Shown: positions 9,192 through 18,729, counted from the stretch's first letter. The stretch is 64,000 nucleotides of DNA from an uncultured Halobacteriovorax sp. (GCA_913061265.1 CAJXVS010000001.1:186001-250000), one strand, 5' to 3'. Notes: a model not told the origin generated them from the sequence alone. Numbers and translations are program-made.

Positions 9192-10276
9192 AAGTCATTC
9201 AGCTCTTCTTTCCAGGACCCATGGGCGGAGCCGAAAAGGTTCTTCTCTCCGGAGTAAAGGCCCTTCAAGAGAGCGGCTTTGAAACAGAGATCTGGGTAAT
9301 TCAAGAGCACCGTGTTCCTTATTGCGCTGATGACTTCTTAACAGAGGCCAATGAACTTGGTCTTAAGACAAAGGCCTATACTTGTTATTCAGTCTTTGAC
9401 CGAAAACTTAAAAAAGGATTAACAAAGAAATTACTTTCAGAGAAACCAGATATTGTTCATGCTCATGGTTTTAAGGCGGCCCTCTATGGTCACCTCTGTA
9501 CACCGAGCATGGCCCGCTTAATCATCACTCATCATGGAATCACAAGTCATACGCTTAAAGTTAAGATCTATGAGGCCATAGAAAAATGGACCATGAAAAA
9601 AGCTTATAAAGTTATTGCCGTCTCAGAGATGATGAGGATTGATCTCGAAAGAAGAGGCGTTCCGGTTAGTAAGATCAGGGTGGTTGAAAACCTACTCTCC
9701 ATGGCCGTTATCCCCCGTGAGATTCCAAGGAACGTTCCCCTGAGCTTAGTCTATGTTGGAAGGCTTAGTTTAGAAAAGGGAGTTCACACTCTTTTAACGG
9801 CTTTATCAAAGTTGCCTAAGCTTCTGCCTTTTAAGTTAGTTGTTGTAGGAGACGGAAGAGAAAAAGATAAGCTCATCCTTCAGGCCAAGGAACTTGGTAT
9901 AGAAGGATCCGTCGAATTTGTTGGCTTTCAAAGAGATGTTAAGAAGTTTCTTATCCAAGCTGACGCCCTCGTTATCCCCTCTCTTAGAGAAGGGCTTCCT
10001 ATGACTCTTATCGAGGCCTGCTGTATGGGACTTCCTGTCGTTGGATCTCGTGTTGGAGGAATTCCTCTTCTTGTTGAAGATAAAGTAAATGGAATCCTCT
10101 TCAAGTCTGAAGATGCGGATGACTTAAAGAGATGCTTGGCAGAACTTGATAATGATAAGAATCAATACTTACAGACTGCGGCGAAGATGAGTTCAACTTT
10201 CTTAAAGAGGTATAGTCCTGATAAGTGGGCAGAAAATACTTTAGAAGTTTATAAGAGCTGTTTAAGCCAAGAGTAG
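9188..10276 (+). CDS. Glycosyltransferase family 4
   Basis: A second GT4 glycosyltransferase of the same operon. The N-terminus has FPGPMGGAEKVL (acceptor-domain glycine loop), HAHGFKAA near residue 94 and THHGI near 117. The donor domain begins with LVYVGRLSLEKGVHTLL near 188 and has LREGLPMTLIEA near 274 as the E-x7-E motif, followed by GLPVVGSRVGGIP. It overlaps the Wzx gene by an ATGA junction. Its last 28 bases are also the antisense of the end of the convergent glycosyltransferase at 10249-11478, so both stop codons lie inside the other gene. It probably adds a repeat-unit sugar; the sugar is not predictable. Confidence 0.9.
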   Translation: MKVIQLFFPGPMGGAEKVLLSGVKALQESGFETEIWVIQEHRVPYCADDFLTEANELGLKTKAYTCYSVFDRKLKKGLTKKLLSEKPDIVHAHGFKAALYGHLCTPSMARLIITHHGITSHTLKVKIYEAIEKWTMKKAYKVIAVSEMMRIDLERRGVPVSKIRVVENLLSMAVIPREIPRNVPLSLVYVGRLSLEKGVHTLLTALSKLPKLLPFKLVVVGDGREKDKLILQAKELGIEGSVEFVGFQRDVKKFLIQADALVIPSLREGLPMTLIEACCMGLPVVGSRVGGIPLLVEDKVNGILFKSEDADDLKRCLAELDNDKNQYLQTAAKMSSTFLKRYSPDKWAENTLEVYKSCLSQE

Positions 10277-11478
10277 AAAGTCACACCCACTTCAACTTCA
10301 TCAAACTTCTCAGCGATCCTTTGACGGTTGGCCTGAAAGTCTGAATCGATTGTCTTTAATGAGCGTAGTCCATTTAGAAGTTCTACCCATTCTTCACGAG
10401 TTTCCGCTAGAAGGACCTTTGAGTCATCAAGGTCTGCCCCTTGAATTCCCATCTTAGTAGTTATGATAGGACGTCCCTTTGCATAGGTCTCAATAACCTT
10501 GATCCTAGTCCCAGAGCCATAGCGCATAGGAATAAGAGTGAACTCAGCCGGTGCATAAGCGTCGTCGATATCATCGATAAAACCCTGGATAAGAAGGCCT
10601 TTCATTCCCCTATAAGCTTCAAGCCAAGTGCCATTACCACTGCCTACGACTTGGAGTTCGTAGCTCGGATTTGCCCTAACAACTTCTTCCCAAACATTAT
10701 CTAAAAACCACTTCAGGCCATCTTTATTTGGGGGCCAGTCAAGCTTACCTACAAAGAGAAAACGCCCTTCGATGACCACCTCTCTTGAGAGTGGGTTATT
10801 AAAATCAAGCCCTAGAGGCGCTAAAGTAAGCTCTGTTTTAGGGGCAATCGTTTTTATTTCCTCTAAGTCTTCCTGACTAATGGCCGCAATGGCAGAGACC
10901 TCTTCTAAGCACTTATTTTCAAATTTTCGAACAAGATGAGCTTGGAACTTTAAGAGCAGCTTAAACGGGAGAAATGACTCCTCTATGGCCGCTTTATACC
11001 AAAGCTCTTGCTCAAAATTATGCTCGCGGAGGACAACCCTCTTAACCTCACTAGGCCAATTAAAGTTCTTACCATCATAAAAGCACGCGGCTAAATGAAG
11101 AGCGTCTAAGACAAGAATATCGTAGCTCTTTCCTTCTAATTCTTTTTTAACTTCAGAGCGGACTCTAGATCCGCTGAAGCTTGATATTGTAAGTGGCGTT
11201 AAAGGAGAGCAAAGAAAGTTCTTTAAGAAGTTGATAAGCCTTGGAAGTTTCTTACTAGGATAACTTCTGGTAACTCTAGAGACAGTGCCTATTTTCCAGG
11301 CGGCCTTGAGCTCTTCGATATTATAGGCCTCACCTTCAGGGTGAACAAAGAGGCAATCTACCTTTGCCCCAGCTCTCACAGAGTTCTTTAAGAGGCGGTC
11401 CGTTGCAACCCTTGCCCCATCAGTAGCTGGCAGTGTCCACTTGGGTATCATCCAAAGTATATTAAGTTCTTTTTCCAC
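10249..11478 (-). CDS. Glycosyltransferase (GT4-like, GT-B fold)
   Basis: A 409-residue GT-B glycosyltransferase. The N-terminal domain begins LNILWMIPKWTLPATDGAR, with an Arg/Asp-rich loop typical of exopolysaccharide GT4 enzymes. The donor domain includes FLFVGKLDWPPNKDGLKWF near residue 240, a strand pattern seen in GT4 enzymes of sugar transferase/PEP-CTERM-type loci, and GSGTRIKVIETYAKGRPII near 330 in the E-x7-E region. The start is a GTG at 11478, 3 bases after the upstream stop at 11482; translation is probably coupled because the ribosome binding site is weak. It is the last gene of the five-gene minus-strand operon starting at 15771. Confidence 0.85.
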   Translation of the reverse strand: MEKELNILWMIPKWTLPATDGARVATDRLLKNSVRAGAKVDCLFVHPEGEAYNIEELKAAWKIGTVSRVTRSYPSKKLPRLINFLKNFLCSPLTPLTISSFSGSRVRSEVKKELEGKSYDILVLDALHLAACFYDGKNFNWPSEVKRVVLREHNFEQELWYKAAIEESFLPFKLLLKFQAHLVRKFENKCLEEVSAIAAISQEDLEEIKTIAPKTELTLAPLGLDFNNPLSREVVIEGRFLFVGKLDWPPNKDGLKWFLDNVWEEVVRANPSYELQVVGSGNGTWLEAYRGMKGLLIQGFIDDIDDAYAPAEFTLIPMRYGSGTRIKVIETYAKGRPIITTKMGIQGADLDDSKVLLAETREEWVELLNGLRSLKTIDSDFQANRQRIAEKFDEVEVGVTFYSWLKQLL

Positions 11479-11481
11479 AAT

Positions 11482-12633
11482 CTATCTTTTAGTTTCCCAA
11501 GTCGCCTCGAGAGAACTTGTTAAGGTCTTTATTAATGCCATCAAAGCGGCAGAGTTCACAACAATAAAATATAAAGGTATTCCAAGGATCTTATTGTGAA
11601 TCCCAAGCTGTTCAAAGACAAGGGCCATTAAGGCGGTTAAATAAAAACCCAATTGAAGAACAAAGAGAATGCCTAAAAAAGCATTGCTAGAATCTATTGA
11701 AATACCAAGGCAAGTGATGAGAAAGAGCAGGCATCCAAAGACAGGAATAAGCCACCTTAAAACCTTGTGACTGATCAATTGTAATGCCGGAACAGGAAAC
11801 TTAAAGGGGTTTAAGATCTTTCTTGCATAAAGCATCCCCGTCATCCCGCCGCGAATAACCCGCACCCTCATTTGCCATTCACTTTGAGTCTTAGTGGTGG
11901 TCTCTTCGTAACAAACAGCATCTTCTTCAAAGACGACACGAAAGCCTTTTTGAACAAACATTAAAGGCTCTGTGAAATCTTCAATTATATTCGCCGGAAG
12001 CGAAGAATAATAGGCGCGTCTAAAGGCCGTCATACAACCTAAGGACCCCGTTAAGGTTCCCATATAGGTTTGCGCCCGCTTAATAGCGCATTCATATTTC
12101 CAGTAGAGAGTCTGTCCGGCTCCCATCTTGGTCTCCCCTTTATCTTGGTACTTTAAATGGCCAGAGACCATACCAACTTCAGGGTCTGCAAAATTTCTAA
12201 TAAGCATTTCAATGGCGTTTTCTTCAAAGACCGTGGTGCCATCACTAAAGACGATGATCTCCTCTTCTACTTTTGAGACGGCAACATTTCTAGCCTCAGT
12301 CTTTCCCACTCTTCCTTCAACACGAATAAGTTCGACTCCTCTATCTGAGTAAGAAGCAGTGATCTCATCTGTTTTATCTGTAGATCCATCGCTTACAACG
12401 ATGATTCTCAATAACTCTTTTGGATAAGTTAACTTGAGCGAGTTCTCTATCTTTTCTTTGATTCCAGTTTCTTCATTATAGGCCGCAATCATAAGGGCAA
12501 CCTTTGGCCTGATCTCTTCTTTAATCACTTTCTTATTACGAAGCTTTCCTAAGATAAGAACCAAGATCATATAACCAAAGTAAGTATAAAAGATAAGCCC
12601 TAAGATAAGAGCCGCTAGAATAGTTAAACTCAT
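11482..12633 (-). CDS. Membrane-bound glycosyltransferase family 2
   Basis: A GT-A fold enzyme anchored by one N-terminal helix (residues 3-25) and three C-terminal helices (about 285-370). The catalytic domain starts VALMIAAYNEE near 45 and contains VVSDGSTD near 80 (nucleotide-binding Asp), FSDGTTVFE near 132 (DxD equivalent) and a FTEPL acceptor-side motif near 222, followed by QMRVRVIRGG near 254, resembling the Q/RxxRW region of processive GT2 enzymes. This architecture is like that of hyaluronan- or cellulose-type synthases and of polysaccharide GT2 enzymes that work at the membrane. It overlaps the polymerase gene by 4 bases (ATGA). Whether it is processive cannot be told. Confidence 0.87.
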   Translation of the reverse strand: MSLTILAALILGLIFYTYFGYMILVLILGKLRNKKVIKEEIRPKVALMIAAYNEETGIKEKIENSLKLTYPKELLRIIVVSDGSTDKTDEITASYSDRGVELIRVEGRVGKTEARNVAVSKVEEEIIVFSDGTTVFEENAIEMLIRNFADPEVGMVSGHLKYQDKGETKMGAGQTLYWKYECAIKRAQTYMGTLTGSLGCMTAFRRAYYSSLPANIIEDFTEPLMFVQKGFRVVFEEDAVCYEETTTKTQSEWQMRVRVIRGGMTGMLYARKILNPFKFPVPALQLISHKVLRWLIPVFGCLLFLITCLGISIDSSNAFLGILFVLQLGFYLTALMALVFEQLGIHNKILGIPLYFIVVNSAALMALIKTLTSSLEATWETKR

Positions 12634-14093
12634 GCTGTTAACCTATCATAGCCAGGCATTCTTGGTTTTAGAGCTGCCTGCTCTGGCTGATTTAGCATAT
12701 GATGCTGAGTTATCGTTAAGGCCAAAAGAATAGGGCCGTATAATAAGTAAGCGTGAGATAAGAACGTAATAGTTATGCCATACCCCACCAAGGAGATGAG
12801 ATACTCTGGAGACTTTTTTCTAATCATAAAGCCGCAGTAAAGACCATAGCCCCAAAGAAGAAGATAGAGAGTAAAGGCGATGACTCCCCCTTCAGAGAGG
12901 ACTTGAAGCCAAGCCGAATGCACTTCTCTATGACCGGCTTCAGAGCCAGTTTCACCGTCAATGGCGTATTCACTAAAGTGTTCATGAAAGCCCCAAAAAC
13001 CAACTCCAAAGAGAGGATTTCTAAGCCCCATATTGATCCCTGCTTTCCAGTAGATAACCCTATTTCCAGTGGAGCCTTCAAGGTCGCTTGTTGACCTACT
13101 TAATTTCCCCATAACAAGGATTCCACCAAGCAAAGTCAGGATCATAACAATGGCAATGCTTTTTCTAGACCTAAGCTTAGTAAAGAAGAATGCCCCAATG
13201 AGACCCGCAAGACCAAGCACCGCTCCTCTTGATTGGGCCCCCATAATAAGGACCCCCATACCAGAAACTGCTATAATGGTAGCTATATAGTTAAAGGGTC
13301 TAAGCTTACTATTTAAAATAAAATAGGCGGTAAAAGGAACCGCCAAGATAAAGATGGCCGCAATATCATTTGAATTCTCTAAGATCCCAATACTAACTAA
13401 TCTCTCCTGCGCCTCGCCAAGTGTTCCTTTATCTTGAAGATAAGTTTTAAAAAAACTGATAACAGATTTCTCTAAAATAGCAGAAACTAAGGCAATCTTT
13501 GTTGGAAGGATATCCGTAGTCCTCTCGATTCCATTTTGAATCAAGATAAAGAGAATCACCCCTTTGGTGAAGATCTCGTTATACATAGATAAAGCATCCG
13601 CTTGATGACTAGCAAAGAAAGCAGAGAGGAACATCCATAAGGCAAAGAGGACAAAAAAGAAGGTTCCAAGATTGAACCTAAAATAAAACTGTCTGTTTAA
13701 GATTTTATGACCAACTAAAGATAACATGACGAGATAGGAGATATCCCGTGGCATGGAGCCCATCATCTGATTATCATAAGTCTCCCATGGTCTTGAGAGC
13801 AGGATATAAACAAAGAGTCCAACGGCGTACTTTGGCCTGTAAACGCTAAGACCAATAAGACCAGCGAAACTGATGGCCATAAAGACCCCTTCGATTCCCC
13901 AAAATGACAATAGATAGAGAAAACTTCCAAGAGTGATACCACCTAGGATGAGAGTCATCTCAACAATCTTTTTACGGTCTTTATTTCTAGAGATAGTTCC
14001 GAGGTCGTTAAATAAACAAGCCCCGAAACCTAGAAGTGTTAGGCAGAAGAAGAATTGGTGCAATTCAATGGTTAAGAGCTTAACTTCTTCCAT
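12630..14093 (-). CDS. O-antigen ligase/Wzy-type polymerase membrane protein
   Basis: A 487-residue polytopic inner-membrane protein with about 11-13 hydrophobic segments. A large periplasmic-type loop containing STGNRVIYWKAG, NPLFGVGFWGFHE and HREVHSAWLQVLSEGG (about 350-410) matches the Wzy_C domain of O-antigen ligases and polymerases, where Arg and His in this loop handle the undecaprenyl-linked glycan. GAQSRGAVLGL near 290 fits the preceding helix. In a locus with Wzx and Wzz it most likely polymerises repeat units (Wzy), but sequence alone does not separate polymerase from ligase. It lies 2 bases downstream of the Wzz-like gene and overlaps the GT2 gene by 4. Confidence 0.83.
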   Translation of the reverse strand: MEEVKLLTIELHQFFFCLTLLGFGACLFNDLGTISRNKDRKKIVEMTLILGGITLGSFLYLLSFWGIEGVFMAISFAGLIGLSVYRPKYAVGLFVYILLSRPWETYDNQMMGSMPRDISYLVMLSLVGHKILNRQFYFRFNLGTFFFVLFALWMFLSAFFASHQADALSMYNEIFTKGVILFILIQNGIERTTDILPTKIALVSAILEKSVISFFKTYLQDKGTLGEAQERLVSIGILENSNDIAAIFILAVPFTAYFILNSKLRPFNYIATIIAVSGMGVLIMGAQSRGAVLGLAGLIGAFFFTKLRSRKSIAIVMILTLLGGILVMGKLSRSTSDLEGSTGNRVIYWKAGINMGLRNPLFGVGFWGFHEHFSEYAIDGETGSEAGHREVHSAWLQVLSEGGVIAFTLYLLLWGYGLYCGFMIRKKSPEYLISLVGYGITITFLSHAYLLYGPILLALTITQHHMLNQPEQAALKPRMPGYDRLTA

Positions 14094-14095
14094 TT

Positions 14096-15259
14096 TTAAT
14101 GGACCCTTGCTTCCTTACTATCGTCAGTTTGAGCTATGGCTCCGTTTATCACCTCATTATTGATTCTTGGTAGTACACCTAAGACTAGGGCTCCAAATTC
14201 ATCGGCTTCTACAAGAAGCTGCTCTTCCCTATTTGGTGCCATGACTTCGTTAAAAAAGACAAAGATAAAGGCAAAAAGAAGACCTAGAATCAAACCTACT
14301 GCTGCGAACAACCTCTTTTTAGGAGATATTGGCGAGATTGGTAGTGAAGGCTGCTTTGTGATTCCAATATAAGATTCAAGAGACCTTTTCTCTACTTCTA
14401 GAGCAATCGTGAAGTCATGATACTTTGTATAAAACTTGGCCGATAAGGCCTCAACAGTATTCTTATCACTTGTAAAAGCAAGTGGTGCTTCAGCTGAGAT
14501 AAAGCCAGCACCTTTATTTTCAAATTCAATAAGCCAATTCTTAATAACATTTCTTCTACTCTTTAATGAAACCACCTTAGGATGATTCTGATTAAATTGT
14601 TTTGTAAGAGCGGCGATATTTGAGTTTAACTTTTCAAGCTCTGACTTTAAGACATCTGGATTCTTAGAAGCTAGTGCATTACTACTATCAGACTTTGAAA
14701 TATTTTGAGCAGCATTAAAAGACTGAAGCCTCTTAACCATGATCTCTTTAACCATTTCAATAGTGTCAATTCTTGTCTTGATAAAATGACCCTTAACTAG
14801 ATCAAGAGTCTTCTCTACTACTTTCTTAGCGATAAAAGGATCTGTATGAATAAAAGAAATCTTGTAAGATTGACCACCTGTTGAGAAATAAGAAAACCTA
14901 TCTCTTAGATGTTGCCTCTGTACGGCAAGCTCTCGCTCAACTAGATCTTTAGAGTAGATTCCATATTCAAAGGCCACTGAGTCGATATAGTCATCGCTAA
15001 TAGCTTCTTTAATCATCGAATCAATCGTAAATCTCATCTCAGGAATTTGATAAACCCCAGGGATGATCTCAGAGATCAATGGATTCTTAAAGTACTTCGA
15101 ATATACATTGATTTCAAAGTCTGCTTTATATTTTTTTTCCATCCAGAAAGTTAACTGAACGGAGAAGGCGGCCGTTAGAAAAACAGTCGCTATAATAGCT
15201 CTTTTATACTTTAAGATTATATTAACTAAATCTTTAATTGCTACTTTATCAGTTCCCAT
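14096..15259 (-). CDS. Polysaccharide chain-length/copolymerase protein (Wzz/GumC-like)
   Basis: The protein has an N-terminal membrane helix (about residues 19-40), a long periplasmic region with coiled-coil character (about 150-290) and a C-terminal helix (about 312-335) preceded by the proline-rich PSLPISPISPKKR motif typical of Wzz/polysaccharide copolymerases. The family controls polymer length and couples Wzy polymerisation to the Wza outer-membrane channel. The ATPase partner is a separate gene immediately upstream (15262-15771), with a 2-base gap. A GAGG ribosome binding site lies within the end of that gene. Length (387) is normal for GumC-like proteins lacking the fused kinase. Confidence 0.88.
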   Translation of the reverse strand: MGTDKVAIKDLVNIILKYKRAIIATVFLTAAFSVQLTFWMEKKYKADFEINVYSKYFKNPLISEIIPGVYQIPEMRFTIDSMIKEAISDDYIDSVAFEYGIYSKDLVERELAVQRQHLRDRFSYFSTGGQSYKISFIHTDPFIAKKVVEKTLDLVKGHFIKTRIDTIEMVKEIMVKRLQSFNAAQNISKSDSSNALASKNPDVLKSELEKLNSNIAALTKQFNQNHPKVVSLKSRRNVIKNWLIEFENKGAGFISAEAPLAFTSDKNTVEALSAKFYTKYHDFTIALEVEKRSLESYIGITKQPSLPISPISPKKRLFAAVGLILGLLFAFIFVFFNEVMAPNREEQLLVEADEFGALVLGVLPRINNEVINGAIAQTDDSKEARVH

Positions 15260-15261
15260 GA

Positions 15262-15771
15262 CTAGGCCTCGTTATATACAATTCCAATAACAGGAATTTC
15301 TTTATCTAGGATTTCTTCAGTTACTGGCTTTCTTTTGCTACCAACTGTACTCTTAGTTCTAACAAGAACGGCTCCATCAACAATGATCTTTGGAAGTCTT
15401 GTTTTCTCTGCTCGCTTTAAAGTCGAAGAGTCTACAAACACCACATCATAGTTCTTAGAGAGTTCAATCATATAAGCTTCTCTTTGAGCTTCTGATTCTT
15501 CTTTCTTAAGCCCTGTTAGAAAGGCGAAGTCTTTTGAGGAAAGGTTATCTATCCCTTCTATGGCATTTGCTGATTGATCAGTTATAAAAAGAACCTTACG
15601 GTTATAGATCTCACTTAATAATGGAAGACAATTTGCGGCGAAAGTAGACTTTCCTTCCCCTTGCTTATCTGAGGCTATCAAAACCCTTGATGCTCCACTT
15701 AACCTAAGTGAATAATCGAGGTTCTTAACCAGTTCGTGCACTGCTAACGAGGCACTGTCTTGTTGCTTCAT
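15262..15771 (-). CDS. Short BY-kinase/CpsD-like P-loop ATPase without tyrosine tail
   Basis: A compact 169-residue ATPase of the MinD/BY-kinase type. Walker A is SDKQGEGKST (34-43), Walker A' is LFITDQ (61-66) and Walker B is VVFVDS (110-115). Such proteins (CpsD, CapB, Wzc C-terminus) autophosphorylate on a C-terminal Tyr cluster and regulate polymer export with Wzz. Here the C-terminus ends VIGIVYNEA, with a single Tyr, so the usual Tyr cluster is missing. The protein is also about 50-60 residues shorter than CpsD. It may be an ATPase-only regulator. It is the first gene of the minus-strand polysaccharide operon and has an AGGGATGG ribosome binding site. Confidence 0.8.
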   Translation of the reverse strand: MKQQDSASLAVHELVKNLDYSLRLSGASRVLIASDKQGEGKSTFAANCLPLLSEIYNRKVLFITDQSANAIEGIDNLSSKDFAFLTGLKKEESEAQREAYMIELSKNYDVVFVDSSTLKRAEKTRLPKIIVDGAVLVRTKSTVGSKRKPVTEEILDKEIPVIGIVYNEA

Positions 15772-15860
15772 TTTTAACCATCCCTTTATTTGTATTAACG
15801 CATTATCCCATTAATCCGTGACCCAATATAGGTATGTTGTAAAAACTATAGCCCTGTTAT

Positions 15861-15888
15861 AAAAAAAAAGGGCCTCAAAAAGAGGCCC
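15861..15888 (-). terminator. Intrinsic terminator after the 15916-17184 gene
   Basis: On the minus strand, GGGCCTC pairs with GAGGCCC (15870-15888, 5-base loop) and is followed by a run of nine T (15861-15869). It lies 28 bases past the stop of the secreted-protein gene and separates that gene from the polysaccharide operon, whose own promoter must lie in 15772-15860. Confidence 0.9.
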
Positions 15889-15915
15889 TTATTATGTAAT
15901 TTCTAATACTTACGA

Positions 15916-17184
15916 TTACTTTAGAGGCGAAAACTTAGCTTTTGTAGCTGTTCCGTTCTTAGTATTAAAAGCAAAACCACTCCAGTTAATCCCTTCTTCA
16001 GTCTCTCTTAGAGAGATTGTAAGCTTAAGTTTTTCACCGTTAGTCAGTGATAAAACTCCAGTCTTAGGGAAGAACTTTCCTTGAAAATGAACAAGAAGGA
16101 TTCCGTTAGTTGATCTAAAAGTTGCTGAGTAAACATCTTTCTTAAAAGTCTTAATCTTAAGTGATCCTTTAACACCAGCAAGCTCACCTTTAAGTGATCC
16201 AAGGATATCAGCCTCAGAGAGCTCATAAGGAGTCTGACCACCGAAAACCTGGTTAGTTGATACATCTTGCTTTCCAGCGAAGTTGATCACAGGAGAATCA
16301 GTCTTCTCAATCTTTCCAACAATTGTTCTTGTTGTTCTATCAAGAGTGAACTCAAAAGTGTTTGCAACACTTGTATTACTAAGAAAACGACCTTGAACAG
16401 TGTTTCCTACTATTTCAGCATGAGTATAAGTATAAACTGTATTTTGAAACTTAGTATTGATAAAAGTCACAATCAAGTTGTCGCTGCTTGAAGATTCAAG
16501 AACAGTTACTTTATCAAATCCAAAGAAACCTTCTTCAAGGTTAGACTCGTCAATCTCTACTGAGTAAAGACCTTCGTGAGCAGGATCAAGTGCTGTTAAC
16601 TTAACAGTTACAGTTGAAACAAGTTCAGTAGCTGATCTTCCAACCCAAGCCTCATCTCCAAGCTCAGCTGAAATCTCTCTGGCCATGATACCAAAAGCAA
16701 CAAGCTCTTCTAACTCAGAGATTGTTTCAATTGTTTTAGCTTTTGAAGACCAGTATCCGATCATGGCAAATCTTGAGTTTTGACCTGAAAGCTCTTTGTA
16801 ATATCCAGCAAGCTTGTCAGCATCTACATCTGAGTTCTTTGAAAGAGCAGAGACGATCTCATCTTTAAGATCATAGATTGATCTTAAAACCCAATCAGAA
16901 TCACCAAGCTCTACATAAACTGGTGCCATAGCAATTGAAGCAGCATATAAGTTTTCAAGGGCCTTAACATCTGTAGACTTACTATACTTATTCATTAAAG
17001 AAATAGCATAAGTTCCACGCTTGTTATGGTCTACTTTCTTTAGCTCCTCAATTGATTCAGCTAAATTACATACAGGAACACCACAAACTTCGATTCCGTC
17101 GTCTAGTGGTCCTGCCATACTTACATTTGTTAAAGCAGCGAAAGCAATTACACCTACGGCCACTTTGTTTATCATTGTCATCAT
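15916..17184 (-). CDS. Secreted protein of unknown function with beta-rich C-terminus
   Basis: A 422-residue protein with a Sec signal peptide ending VSMAGP near residue 25. The N-terminal half (about 30-200) is alpha-helical. The C-terminal half (about 215-420) is rich in alternating hydrophobic strands and Thr/Asn, with GxxxGxLKGxLAG and ILLVHFQGKFFPKTG segments that suggest a lipocalin-like or beta-sandwich domain. No family is recognised. The start is ATG 17184 rather than the TTG at 17190, because AGGAG lies 7 bases upstream of the ATG and would be too close to the TTG. It lies 29 bases downstream of the TolC-like pair in the same direction, so it may be part of the same transcript and could be a substrate or accessory protein; this is inference. 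Confidence 0.75.
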   Translation of the reverse strand: MMTMINKVAVGVIAFAALTNVSMAGPLDDGIEVCGVPVCNLAESIEELKKVDHNKRGTYAISLMNKYSKSTDVKALENLYAASIAMAPVYVELGDSDWVLRSIYDLKDEIVSALSKNSDVDADKLAGYYKELSGQNSRFAMIGYWSSKAKTIETISELEELVAFGIMAREISAELGDEAWVGRSATELVSTVTVKLTALDPAHEGLYSVEIDESNLEEGFFGFDKVTVLESSSSDNLIVTFINTKFQNTVYTYTHAEIVGNTVQGRFLSNTSVANTFEFTLDRTTRTIVGKIEKTDSPVINFAGKQDVSTNQVFGGQTPYELSEADILGSLKGELAGVKGSLKIKTFKKDVYSATFRSTNGILLVHFQGKFFPKTGVLSLTNGEKLKLTISLRETEEGINWSGFAFNTKNGTATKAKFSPLK

Positions 17185-17213
17185 TTTCAAACTCCTGAAA
17201 TATATTATATTAG

Positions 17214-18707
17214 TTATTTAATTCTAAAATCTTTTCTAAGTAATTCACCGTTCTTGAAACGAATTAACGCCGTTCCATTAACTTCACCATAGCTCTTCTT
17301 AACCTTGATTTTTTCTTTAAAGTTGTTCTCACTTCTCTCAGATCGTGGTTGACCAAATCTTGAGTTATCAAAAGTATAACGAACACTTGAAATCTCATTG
17401 ATACTAAGGCTATTTTCGTCGATACTTAGGTAAGCTCTACGCTTAGTTCTCTTAACCTTTAAAGTTATTTGCTCAGTAGTATAAGTGCTTTTAGTGACAG
17501 AACCTCTAACGATTCTTTCCATATCAGCTTTCTTAGAAAGCGTTTGGTAGTGAACCATAACGGCACTTCTGAAATCATTCATATATACAAGTTGAGACTC
17601 TAGAAGCTCTTTAAGGGCAATATCTCCAGCATCAAAGCTAAACATATTTTGCTCTAAGTAAGTTCTAGTCCCAGCTAAGATCTCTTTTTCTAGTTCTAGG
17701 TACTCAAGACCATCTTCTAAAGTTTCTTTACCAATAGTTACCTGATTGATTAGATTCTCTCTCACCATGTTTCTTCTTAGGATGGCCTCATCAACTTGAG
17801 ATCCTGCGATTTGAACATTGGCCCAGTAACCAAAACCAATTCCAGAGAAGCTAAGGATAGACCAAACAGTGGACTTCTTATTCTTTCTAGCAGCTTTGAT
17901 CATGTAGTTAGCAGCAATGATTTCATATGAACGCCATAAAGAAGCGTCAACCATTTCCTGCGTTTCCATCTGGAAGTCTTCAATATTTAGCATCTCTGAT
18001 ACTGGTTGAAGAACTAGCTTCTTCCCTTGTTCAGGAGTCTTACCAAGCATTACGTTGAAGGCAGACTTTGTATAAAGGTGAAGTTGTTTGAAAGCTAGGT
18101 ACTCATCTCTAAGATCTAGGATTCTTCTGTCTAGCTTATCAACATCATCTTGATTAGCTAGTCCTGCTTCAACTTCAACTTCAGTTGCAACCATTAAGTT
18201 CTCAAGAAGTTCTAGTTCCATCTCTACAGAGACAAGAAGACCTTCTTCTTTAAGAAGTGAGTAATAAAGGTGAGCCACTTCATTTCTTAAATTCTCTTTA
18301 AGAGCGTAGAGACTAAAACGTTGAGAGTCTCTCACCGCTTTTACTGACTGAACCTGGTACCACTTACTAGGAAGGCTTGCTACAAGCTCAACTAGGATAA
18401 GTGTTCCAAAAAGTGCACTTGCACTATAACCAAAGACGATCCCTGTTCCGTAAGGAAAGAATCTCGACCTTGCTACCCAAATATCTTTTTGAGCTTGATA
18501 TAGTCTCTCGTAAGCTACTTTAAGATCAGTATTTCTATCGATCACTAATCTATTTACTTCTTTTAAATCAATTGCGTTCTCTTTCTGCTCTAGTACTTCA
18601 TCTGCCTTGTTTAAAAGGTTTAAATGAAGCCCAGTAAGCTCTGCAGTCATTGCTTGAAAAGCAAAGAGCAGCACTAGCATGGAGAATATTGTCTTTTTAA
18701 TAAACAT
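17214..18707 (-). CDS. TolC-like outer membrane protein with YEATS-like C-terminal domain
   Basis: A 497-residue protein with a signal peptide (to about residue 22) and two long helical hairpins (about 45-215 and 235-400) in the pattern of TolC/OEP channel proteins (QAQKDIWVARSRFFPYG; EAGLANQDDVDKLDRRILDL). The usual beta-barrel strands are weaker than in TolC. The last 90 residues form an extra domain: a strand, then SVRYTFDNSRFGQPR, a spacer with R/S/N, then GEVNGTALIRFKNGE. This order of motifs matches the prokaryotic YEATS domain pattern (V-x-Y-x-L, F-x-x-P-x-R, G-x-x-x-F, I-x-x-x-x-G). That assignment is inference. It is 22 bases downstream of a paralogue (18730-20163). There is no adjacent pump or adaptor gene. 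Confidence 0.72.
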   Translation of the reverse strand: MFIKKTIFSMLVLLFAFQAMTAELTGLHLNLLNKADEVLEQKENAIDLKEVNRLVIDRNTDLKVAYERLYQAQKDIWVARSRFFPYGTGIVFGYSASALFGTLILVELVASLPSKWYQVQSVKAVRDSQRFSLYALKENLRNEVAHLYYSLLKEEGLLVSVEMELELLENLMVATEVEVEAGLANQDDVDKLDRRILDLRDEYLAFKQLHLYTKSAFNVMLGKTPEQGKKLVLQPVSEMLNIEDFQMETQEMVDASLWRSYEIIAANYMIKAARKNKKSTVWSILSFSGIGFGYWANVQIAGSQVDEAILRRNMVRENLINQVTIGKETLEDGLEYLELEKEILAGTRTYLEQNMFSFDAGDIALKELLESQLVYMNDFRSAVMVHYQTLSKKADMERIVRGSVTKSTYTTEQITLKVKRTKRRAYLSIDENSLSINEISSVRYTFDNSRFGQPRSERSENNFKEKIKVKKSYGEVNGTALIRFKNGELLRKDFRIK

Positions 18708-18729
18708 AACTACCTCTTTATGGTTCTAA

